From Bordetella genomosp. 2 (lineage in GTDB: Bacteria; Pseudomonadota; Gammaproteobacteria; Burkholderiales; Burkholderiaceae_B): a stretch of DNA of 64,000 nt. Location of the stretch: the NCBI RefSeq assembly GCF_002261345.1, contig NZ_NEVT01000007.1, positions 248,001 through 312,000 on the forward strand, given 5' to 3'. Below the pieces are notes generated by a model that did not search any database, was not told where the DNA came from, and saw nothing but the letters and a program-made list of their open reading frames with translations. The position numbers and the translations under genes are program-made. Of the stretch, positions 29,427 through 35,191 are shown one piece after another (the stretch's first letter is position 1; every line of letters starts with the position of its first letter).

Positions 29427-29443
29427 TGTAAAGAAGATATAAA
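29427..29443 (-). promoter_or_regulatory. Probable KdpE-binding site upstream of the kdp operon
   Basis: On the minus strand TTTATA, five bases, TTTACA, followed by CCCGGCC. This closely matches the direct-repeat KdpE box upstream of E. coli kdpFABC (TTTATA-N5-TTTACA, from memory). It lies about 110 bp upstream of the first small ORF of the operon, and a partial second copy (TTTACCCCGTTTTTATCC) lies just downstream at about 29395-29411. Confidence 0.75.
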
Positions 29444-29521
29444 AACGCGGCCGCCCGCCGCGGGCCGCGCCGGCCGGAACTTGCTAGACTTGCTGCTCCC
29501 GGTCCCTGCCCGTCCCGCACC

Positions 29522-30241
29522 ATGAACGAGATCTTCCATTCGCCCGCCGTGGCCGCCCTGCGCGCCGACCTGTCGCTGGCGCTGCGCGCGGCCGCCCTGC
29601 ACGGCCTGGGCGAAGGCGTCTGCAACCACTTCAGCGTCGCCCTGCCCGGCCAGGAAGGCCTGTTCCTGCTCAATCCGCGCGGCCTGATGTGGGACGAGGT
29701 CGGCCCCGACGACGTCGTGCTGGTGGACGCCCTGGGCAACAAGCTGGCCGGCCGCCACGAGGTCGAACCCACGGCCATGTTCATCCACGCGGCCATCCAC
29801 CGCATCGCCGGCAAGCATTGCGTGCTGCACACTCACATGCCTTATGCCACGGCGCTCACGCTGACCGACGCACGCGCGCTCGACACGACCCTGTCGCAGA
29901 ACGCCATGCGCTTCCACGGCCGGCTGGCCATCGACGAACACTACAACGGCCTGGCGCTGGACAGCAGCGAGGGCGAACGCATCGCGCGCGCCATGGGCGC
30001 TGCCGACATCGCGTTCCTGGGCAACCACGGCGTGGTGGTATGCGCCGAGCGCATCGACTACGCCTACGACGACCTGTATTTCCTGGAGCGCGCCTGTGCG
30101 GCGCAGGTGCTGGCGCAGTCCAGCGGACGGCCGCTGGCGCCCTCCACGGCCGGGATGGCCGCCAAGGTGGCGGCGCAGATTCAGTCCGAGCGGCTGCAGT
30201 CCACGCTGTTCTTCGAGGCCCTGCGGCGGCGCCTGGGCTGA
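29522..30241 (+). CDS. Class II aldolase/adducin family protein
   Basis: A 239-aa zinc-dependent aldolase-fold protein (AraD/FucA-like). The family pattern is clear: GLGEGVCNHFSVALPG, a HxH zinc pair in CVLHTHMPYATALT and a third His in AFLGNHGVVVCAE. Members act as L-fuculose-phosphate aldolases, epimerases or decarboxylases, so the substrate is open. It is divergent from the kdp operon; a weak -10 (TAGACT) precedes it. It converges on the amidase gene across a 15-bp gap filled by a GC palindrome. Confidence 0.9.
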   Translation: MNEIFHSPAVAALRADLSLALRAAALHGLGEGVCNHFSVALPGQEGLFLLNPRGLMWDEVGPDDVVLVDALGNKLAGRHEVEPTAMFIHAAIHRIAGKHCVLHTHMPYATALTLTDARALDTTLSQNAMRFHGRLAIDEHYNGLALDSSEGERIARAMGAADIAFLGNHGVVVCAERIDYAYDDLYFLERACAAQVLAQSSGRPLAPSTAGMAAKVAAQIQSERLQSTLFFEALRRRLG

Positions 30242-30256
30242 GCGCCGCGCGGCGCG

Positions 30257-31717
30257 TCAGCCCAGCAGCGGACTGCGCAGCCGGCTGAACCCGCTGGCGC
30301 GGTCATAGGCCAGGCCGACCTGTAGCACTTCCAGGTCGTGCTGGGCCGGCCCGATGATCTGGATGCCGGCCGGCAAGCCGCCCGGGCCGAAACCCGCCGG
30401 CGCCGCCAGCGCCGGCATGCCCGCCATGGTGGCGGGCACCACGGCTTCCATCCAGCGGTGATAAGTATCCATGGCGCGCCCGCCCACTTCGGCCGGCCAG
30501 TCCAGCTCGGCCGCGAAGGGAAACACCTGGGCGGCCGGCAGCACCAGGAAGTCGAACTGCTCGAACAAGCCGCGCAGCGCCGCATACCAGGACGAGCGCA
30601 CCAGCGCCGCCTGGTAGACGTCCTGCCCGGACAGCCGCAGCCCGCGCTCGATCTCCCAGACCGCTTCCGGCTTGAGCAGCGCCCGCTTGGCCGCGTCGTG
30701 GTAGAGCGGCGCGTTGGAGCCGGCGAACGTGAAGCTGCGCAGGTCCAGCCAGGCCTGCCACAGCCGCGCCAGCTCGAATGCGGGCACGACGGGCTCGACC
30801 TGGCAGCCGATGGTCTCGAAGTGCCGCAAGGCGTTTTCGCACACCTGCAGCACACCGGGTTCGGTCGGCAAGTAGCCGCCCAGGTCGCCCAGCCAGCCCA
30901 CGCGCAGGCCGGTGCAATCGCGCTCGAGCGCGGTGGCATAGGCGCGCGGGTCGTCGCGGCGGTGCGTCAGCGGCAGGCGCGCGTCGAACCCGGCCTGCAC
31001 CGACAACAGCAGCGCCAGGTCCGGCACGTTGCGCGCCATGGGGCCGCTGACGCTGAATTGCTGGAAATGCACTTCTTCGGTGGGGCCGTGCGGCACCACG
31101 CCCGGCGTGGTGCGCAGGCCGTATACGTTGTTGAATGCCGCCGGCGTGCGCAGCGACCCCATCATGTCCGAGCCGTCGGCCACCGGCAGCATGCGCAGCG
31201 CCACCGCCACGCCCGCGCCGCCGCTGCTGCCGCCGGCCGAACGGGCCGGGTCGAAGGCGTTGCGGGTGATGCCGTACACCGGGTTGTAGGTGTGCCCGCC
31301 CAGGCCGAATTCGGGGCTGTTGGTGCGGCCCACGAACAGCGCGCCGCCGGCGCGCATGCGTTCGTACACGATGGCGTCGGCGTCCGTCACCTGCCCGGCG
31401 TAGATCGGCGACCCCTTGGTGGTGACCATGCCGCGCACCGGCATGATGTCCTTGGGCGCCTGGGGAAAGCCATGCAGGGGGCCCAGGCTGGTGCCGCGCG
31501 CCAGCAGCGCGTCGCGCTCGGCGGCCTGCGCACGCAGCGCCTCGCGGTCCTGCGGCGCGACGATGGCATTGACGGTGGGATTGCAGCGGTCGATCTGGCC
31601 CAGGTACGCGTCCAGCACTTCCACGCACGACACCTGCCGGCCGTGGATGGCGGCGGACAGCGCCGTTGCATCCAGGGACACGATATCGGAGGACGGGCGG
31701 GCAGCGGAGGATGTCAT
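30257..31717 (-). CDS. Amidase-signature family hydrolase
   Basis: A 486-aa amidase-signature enzyme. The Ser-Ser-Lys triad is readable: Lys in FPQAPKDIMPV, cis-Ser and nucleophile in SAGGSSGGAGVAVALRM, plus DGSDMMGSLRTPAAFNNVYGLR. The product is full-length for the family (indoleacetamide/aliphatic amidase or GatA-like). No gatBC genes adjoin, so a catabolic amidase is more likely than the tRNA amidotransferase. The ATG at 31717 begins MTSSAARPSSDIV; upstream in-frame sequence is Pro/Arg-rich and was rejected. Confidence 0.92.
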   Translation of the reverse strand: MTSSAARPSSDIVSLDATALSAAIHGRQVSCVEVLDAYLGQIDRCNPTVNAIVAPQDREALRAQAAERDALLARGTSLGPLHGFPQAPKDIMPVRGMVTTKGSPIYAGQVTDADAIVYERMRAGGALFVGRTNSPEFGLGGHTYNPVYGITRNAFDPARSAGGSSGGAGVAVALRMLPVADGSDMMGSLRTPAAFNNVYGLRTTPGVVPHGPTEEVHFQQFSVSGPMARNVPDLALLLSVQAGFDARLPLTHRRDDPRAYATALERDCTGLRVGWLGDLGGYLPTEPGVLQVCENALRHFETIGCQVEPVVPAFELARLWQAWLDLRSFTFAGSNAPLYHDAAKRALLKPEAVWEIERGLRLSGQDVYQAALVRSSWYAALRGLFEQFDFLVLPAAQVFPFAAELDWPAEVGGRAMDTYHRWMEAVVPATMAGMPALAAPAGFGPGGLPAGIQIIGPAQHDLEVLQVGLAYDRASGFSRLRSPLLG

Positions 31718-31769
31718 GGCGGGCCTCGTGGCGCGTGGAAAGGCCCAGTATAGAGACAGACGGCCGGCG

Positions 31770-32201
31770 TTATGCGGCGGGGGGCTGGTGCAGTTGCCAG
31801 GACACGCCGTATTTGTCCTGCACCCAGGCAAAGCGCGGGCTGAACGGGTAGGCGTCGAGCGGCATCAGCACGGTGCCGCCCTCGGAGAAGGCGGCATAGA
31901 GGCGGTCGACTTCGGCGGCCGATTCGCAGTCGACGAACAGGGAGATGGCGGGCGTGAAGCCGAAGGCATGCTTGGCGGGGCTGTCGATGCACATGAATTC
32001 GCGGCCGTTCAACTCGAAGCGCGCCTGCACGATCGAACCCTCGCGGCCGGGACCTTCCGGCCCGTAACGCTGGATGTGGCGCATGGCCGAGCCGGGGAAC
32101 AGCGACATGTACCAATTGACGGCCTCTTCGGCCTGGCCTTCGAACATCAGGAACGGGGTGACGGCGGGCAACGCGCCGGTCGGCGGGACGGTGGCTGGCA
32201 T
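31770..32201 (-). CDS. VOC-family protein (PhnB/3-demethylubiquinone methyltransferase-like)
   Basis: A 143-aa protein of the VOC superfamily subgroup annotated as 3-demethylubiquinone-9 3-methyltransferase. Typical strings are PFLMFEGQAEEAVNWYMSLF, FELNGREFMCIDSP, FTPAISLFVDCESAAEVDRLY, and PLDAYPFSPRFAWVQDKYGVSWQL. Members of this subgroup rarely have proven methyltransferase activity; a glyoxalase-like or binding role is equally possible. Its promoter faces the hairpin-repeat region. Confidence 0.9.
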   Translation of the reverse strand: MPATVPPTGALPAVTPFLMFEGQAEEAVNWYMSLFPGSAMRHIQRYGPEGPGREGSIVQARFELNGREFMCIDSPAKHAFGFTPAISLFVDCESAAEVDRLYAAFSEGGTVLMPLDAYPFSPRFAWVQDKYGVSWQLHQPPAA

Positions 32202-32383
32202 GACGGATCTCCAGGGTCGCGCCGCGCCTGTGCGCGGCGGTATCACGATACTCGATGCTTGTGTCGTGGGTGCGTAATTGGGGGTTTCAGTGGTGAGCTA
32301 TTGCGACGGGGGGTGACGAGGCTCTTGGTGGGGGGCGTGCGCCGCGCCTGCCGGTGCGGTTGAACGGCCCGGGTTCGTGGGCC

Positions 32384-32513
32384 GCCCGCGCCTGCCGGTG
32401 GGGCCTGGTCGGCCACGTCGCTCGGCTCGGGCGCGCCACCAGGCGCCCTCGGCCCCCTGCGGGGGCTGCCCTCGCTCCAACTGGCCGCCCAGGCCCCACC
32501 GGCAGGCGCGGGC
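32384..32513 (+). repeat. Conserved-core hairpin element, copy 1
   Basis: A 130-nt element: arms 32384-32415 and 32482-32513 are complementary at 31 of 32 positions and enclose a 66-nt core (32416-32481). The core is 65/66 identical to that of copy 2 in the opposite orientation. Only the innermost arm bases (GGCCA/TGGCC) are shared with copy 2; the outer arms (GCCCGCGCCTGCCGGTGGGG) are unrelated to those of copy 2. The core contains its own GC palindrome CCCCCTGCGGGGG. Confidence 0.9.
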
Positions 32514-32586
32514 TCACAGCATCTCGGGTCGAGGCACCCGAGGCCTCATGTCGGCATGTCAGTGCCAGGGCATGGTGTCTCGTGTT

Positions 32587-32650
32587 GGTGTCAGACACCC
32601 CATGCACGCCGTCTCGACACGCAAGACGGTGCACAGGGGTGTCTGACACC
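32587..32650. repeat. Central imperfect hairpin with GGTGTCAGACACC ends
   Basis: GGTGTCAGACACCCC (32587-32601) is repeated inverted as GGGGTGTCTGACACC (32636-32650). Between them TGCA and CCGTCT/AGACGG also pair, leaving the loop CGACACGCA, so about 25 base pairs form in all. The 13-bp end motif is itself a palindrome except for its central base. Confidence 0.8.
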
Positions 32651-32743
32651 TGCGTGCATCCAAACCACGGCGCCCTCACGTCGATGTCTGCCCCCCCATG
32701 CCCCACCCAGTGATTAGTGGACCGGCGCGTGCGGTTGGTGTGA

Positions 32744-32877
32744 GTCCAGGGCGGGGCTGGGGAGTGCGGGACGGCCAGTTGGAGCGAGGGCAGCCCCCGC
32801 AGGGGGCCGAGGGCGCCTGGGGGCGCGCCCGAGCCGAGCGACGTGGCCGGCCCGCACTCCCCAGCCCCGCCCTGGAC
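32744..32877 (-). repeat. Conserved-core hairpin element, copy 2 (inverted)
   Basis: A 134-nt element: arms 32744-32777 and 32844-32877 are complementary at 33 of 34 positions and enclose a 66-nt core (32778-32843), the reverse complement of the copy 1 core with one difference. The outer arm sequence (GTCCAGGGCGGGGCTGGGGA) is unrelated to copy 1. It ends 31 bp from the P450 stop codon. Confidence 0.9.
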
Positions 32878-32908
32878 GCCCTACGAAGCGAACCCACCCC
32901 GCCAAGAC

Positions 32909-34174
32909 CTACAACACCGCCGCCCGCACCACCAACTCACTCCGCGGCAACGCCGGCAACCGCGCATAATCCAGCGCCATATCCCCCCCGGCAGTCACGC
33001 ATTGCGTACGCCCCAGCAGGAAATCCAGCGACACCTTCATGATGGCCAGCGCAGCGTCCTCGCCGGGGCAGCGATGCCCGCGCGCCGCATCCGCCCCGCC
33101 CTGCGGAATGAACTCGAAAGCCGTCGGCATGCGCGCGCGGAAGCGGCCCGGGTCGAACCGGTCGGGGTCGTTCCAGGCGCGCGGGTCATGGTTGGTGCCG
33201 TACAGGTCCAGCACCGCGCGCCGCCCCTTCGGAAACCGGTAGCCGTTCCATTCGAAATCGCGCACCGTGGCCATCACCGCCGGAAAAAACGGGTAATAGC
33301 GGCGCACCTCGTTCAGGAAATCCATCCCCACGCCGCCCGGCTCATCGCGCCGCGAGCGCAGGACTTCCGGATGCGCCTGCGCCGCATGCAGGCAGAACAC
33401 GATATACACCGACACCGCCACCACCGGCCGCAGCACATTCAACAACTCCGTGGCGGCCAGCCGCGCGTCCAGCGGCCTGCCCACCACATCACGGAACGCC
33501 GCCACCTGCTGCAACGGAGAATCGCCGGCGAGCGCCCCGCCCTGGCGCCGCGCCCGCTCGACCTGGCCCGCCAGCCATGCCTGCAGGCGCAGGCGCGACC
33601 AGCGCGCCCGTCCATGCGCCAGCAGCCCGCGCGCCGCGTCGTCGAACAGCGCCACCAACTGCCGGGTGCGCGCCGGCGCCTCGGCCTCCGGCAGGGACAC
33701 CCCCGCCCACTCGCACACCGCGCGCGCCAGGACATCCTGCGCCGCGCCATAGAGCGCCACGCCGTCGCGCGGCCAGCGCGCCAGGGCCGTCTCCCAGTGG
33801 CGCCCGACATGGCCCGCCAGCGCCGCCACCGCCGGAGGGGCCAGGGTGTCCAGGAACAGCGCCTTGCGGCGCCAATGGTCCGGCCCATCCAGCGACTGCA
33901 CCGCCCGCTTGCCGAACAGCGTGGCCTGCAGGGGCTCCGGCGCCGCGCCGCGGCGCTGGAAGCGCTCGCCGTCATAGAAGAGTTGCGCCGCGCGCGGCCC
34001 CGACAGGAAGATCGTCGGCGCGAGCAGCAGCCGCGCCTGGAACACGTCCGTATTCAGGGCGCGGCACTGGCCGCCGATGTACCGGTAGGGGTCCGAAAAA
34101 AATTCCCGCGTGCTGTCGAAAGCGCGCGGCCGCGGCATGGAAGTGGCGGACGGGGAACGATGGATGGCGGGCAT
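32909..34174 (-). CDS. Cytochrome P450, CYP152-type peroxygenase
   Basis: A 421-aa P450. The haem-binding loop is FIPQGGADAARGHRCPGED with axial Cys369, the style of CYP152 fatty-acid peroxygenases (FIPQGG..GHRCPGE). The I-helix segment reads ELLNVLRPVVAVSVYI, with Arg-Pro in place of the usual acid-alcohol pair; that Arg anchors the fatty-acid carboxylate in this family. EVRRYYPFFPAV is the ExxR region. CYP152 enzymes use H2O2 directly to hydroxylate or decarboxylate fatty acids and need no redox partner; none is encoded nearby. Substrate is inferred. Confidence 0.9.
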   Translation of the reverse strand: MPAIHRSPSATSMPRPRAFDSTREFFSDPYRYIGGQCRALNTDVFQARLLLAPTIFLSGPRAAQLFYDGERFQRRGAAPEPLQATLFGKRAVQSLDGPDHWRRKALFLDTLAPPAVAALAGHVGRHWETALARWPRDGVALYGAAQDVLARAVCEWAGVSLPEAEAPARTRQLVALFDDAARGLLAHGRARWSRLRLQAWLAGQVERARRQGGALAGDSPLQQVAAFRDVVGRPLDARLAATELLNVLRPVVAVSVYIVFCLHAAQAHPEVLRSRRDEPGGVGMDFLNEVRRYYPFFPAVMATVRDFEWNGYRFPKGRRAVLDLYGTNHDPRAWNDPDRFDPGRFRARMPTAFEFIPQGGADAARGHRCPGEDAALAIMKVSLDFLLGRTQCVTAGGDMALDYARLPALPRSELVVRAAVL

Positions 34175-34211
34175 GGCCCCGCGTCAGCACGACGCGTGCC
34201 AGGCGGCGCCG

Positions 34212-34424
34212 CTACGGCTTGGCGGGCGGCTCGCCGGCGGTGGCGGGCGGGGCGTCCAGCCCCCAGTCGCCCACCGTGTACCAGTCGTCCCCCAGCAATT
34301 CGGCGGGATGCATGGTGCGGCTCGAGCCATTGCCGCAGGCCAGCGCGCCGGTGGAACAGTACTTGTCGCAGCCCCAGCAAATGCGCTCGGGATGCTGCGG
34401 ATGCAGGGGGAATTTCTTTGCCAT
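34212..34424 (-). CDS. DUF3079 Cys-rich small protein
   Basis: A 70-aa protein matching DUF3079: MAKKFPLHPQHPERICWGCD, then KYCSTGALACGNGSSRTMHPAELLGDDWYTVGDWG. Four Cys (C17, C20, C23, C30) form a CxxCxxC...C pattern that could hold zinc or an Fe-S centre; no function is established. No strong ribosome site is visible. It is divergent from the structured leader and acetyltransferase, and in the same direction as the P450 37 bp downstream. Confidence 0.88.
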   Translation of the reverse strand: MAKKFPLHPQHPERICWGCDKYCSTGALACGNGSSRTMHPAELLGDDWYTVGDWGLDAPPATAGEPPAKP

Positions 34425-34482
34425 GGAAGGCTGCCGTTGACAACAGTAGACGTCAAGATACTGCCGCCCCCGCCGCGCTCCT

Positions 34483-34510
34483 TTGACGTCGAGCAAGCTT
34501 CCGGTATGCT
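34483..34510 (+). promoter_or_regulatory. Strong sigma-70-type promoter
   Basis: TTGACG (34483-34488), a 16-bp spacer, and TATGCT (34505-34510). Initiation would fall at about 34517-34518, at the base of the structured RNA and at the ATG of a 21-codon mini-ORF. It is one of the few near-consensus promoters visible in the window. Confidence 0.7.
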
Positions 34511-34517
34511 TACGCAC

Positions 34518-34583
34518 ATGGACAACGCTCCCCATACCCTGCATCGCGCCCCCGCGCGACGAACCACTCGACGCCGACGTTGA
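34518..34583 (+). CDS. Possible Arg-rich leader peptide
   Basis: A 21-codon ORF, MDNAPHTLHRAPARRTTRRRR, running from the ATG at 34518 to TGA at 34581-34583. It would be nearly leaderless given the promoter. Codons 14-15 are CGA CGA and 18-21 are CGA CGC CGA CGT just before the stop, reminiscent of an attenuator leader tuned to charged tRNA-Arg. The codons overlap hairpin B of the RNA. Expression is unproven; the Arg run could be a by-product of the GC-rich stem. Confidence 0.4.
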   Translation: MDNAPHTLHRAPARRTTRRRR

Positions 34584-34628
34584 GTGGCTTTGCGTTGTCC
34601 GAACGCCGCACCCGCGGTGTTTGTCCCG

Positions 34629-34655
34629 AAGGCCACGGTACCTCGTGGCCTTTTT
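34629..34655 (+). terminator. Intrinsic terminator ending the structured RNA
   Basis: Stem AAGGCCACG / CGTGGCCTT (nine pairs), loop GTACCT, followed by five T (34651-34655). It lies 68 bp before the GNAT start codon and no gene ends immediately upstream, so it must terminate the leader RNA itself. Confidence 0.85.
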
Positions 34656-34722
34656 GCTGTTGCGCCCCTTCCCGCCCGAGGCATCCGCCGGCCTTCGTAT
34701 CCCAGACCTCGAGGAACGAAGC

Positions 34723-35175
34723 ATGAACCCACCCGCGCTTTCCATCCGGCAATTCCAACCCGCCGACGCCGACGCCGTCGTACAGCTATGGCGCGACTGC
34801 GGCCTGACGCGCCCCTGGAACGATCCCTACAAGGACATCGCCCGCAAGCTCACCGTCCAGCCGGAACTGTTCCTGGTCGGCACGGCCGGCGGCGCCCTGG
34901 TCGCGGCGGTCATGGCGGGCTACGACGGCCATCGCGGCTGGGTCAACTACCTGGCGGTGGCGCCGGGCTGCCAGCGGCGCGGCTACGCCACCGCGCTGAT
35001 GCAGGCGGTGGAACGGCAGCTGCTGGCCATGGGCTGCCCCAAGATCAACCTGCTGGTGCGCGGCGGCAACGAGGCGGTGGTGGCGTTCTACCGCAAGCTG
35101 GCCTTCACGCAGGACGAAGTGATCAGCCTGGGCAAGCGGCTGATCCCCGACCTGGCGCCGGCCGCCACGCCGTAG
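34723..35175 (+). CDS. YpeA-like GNAT acetyltransferase
   Basis: A 150-aa GNAT enzyme closely resembling E. coli YpeA in layout: LWRDCGLTRPWNDPYKDIARKL, MAGYDGHRGWVNYLAVAP, the acetyl-CoA loop CQRRGYATALM, and the C-terminal ISLGKRLIPD. The acceptor substrate of YpeA is not established. GAGGAA precedes the ATG at 34723. The gene lies downstream of a terminator-bearing leader, so its expression probably depends on read-through. Confidence 0.9.
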   Translation: MNPPALSIRQFQPADADAVVQLWRDCGLTRPWNDPYKDIARKLTVQPELFLVGTAGGALVAAVMAGYDGHRGWVNYLAVAPGCQRRGYATALMQAVERQLLAMGCPKINLLVRGGNEAVVAFYRKLAFTQDEVISLGKRLIPDLAPAATP

Positions 35176-35191
35176 CGCGGCCGGCGCGCGC

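Larger units (their letters stand above)
32202..32908. other. 707-bp non-coding stretch with three large hairpin elements
   Basis: Between the VOC gene start and the P450 stop there is no convincing gene: every ORF here is Pro/Arg/Ala-rich, and some appear in both orientations because the DNA itself is repeated and inverted. The stretch holds a 13-bp direct repeat (32344-32356 and 32388-32400), hairpin element 1 (32384-32513), a central hairpin (32587-32650) and hairpin element 2 (32744-32877), described separately. Confidence 0.85.
34518..34655 (+). ncRNA. Structured leader RNA or sRNA (candidate attenuator)
   Basis: About 138 nt between the promoter and an intrinsic terminator. Helices: outer GGACAACGC/GCGTTGTCC (34520-34528 with 34592-34600); hairpin A TCGCGC-CCCC-GCGCGA (34544-34559); hairpin B CCACTCGACG-CCGA-CGTTGAGTGG (34564-34587, one G-U); hairpin C AACGCCGC-ACCC-GCGGTGTT (34602-34621, one G-U); then the terminator. 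GTGGCTTT (34584-34591) can instead pair with the terminator arm AAGGCCAC (34629-34636), and GGACAA can pair with a second TTGTCC (34621-34626). This looks like a transcription attenuator for the acetyltransferase 68 bp downstream, or a stand-alone sRNA. I do not recognise a known RNA family. Confidence 0.6.

Noticed and set aside
32384-32877. CRISPR array or IS remnant
   Set aside because: There are only two copies in opposite orientation, no regular spacers, no cas or transposase gene and no target-site duplication that I can see.
32287-32905. Several 60-140 codon ORFs in both directions, some sharing peptide stretches
   Set aside because: They are translations of the inverted core repeats and GC-rich stems, without ribosome sites or domains.
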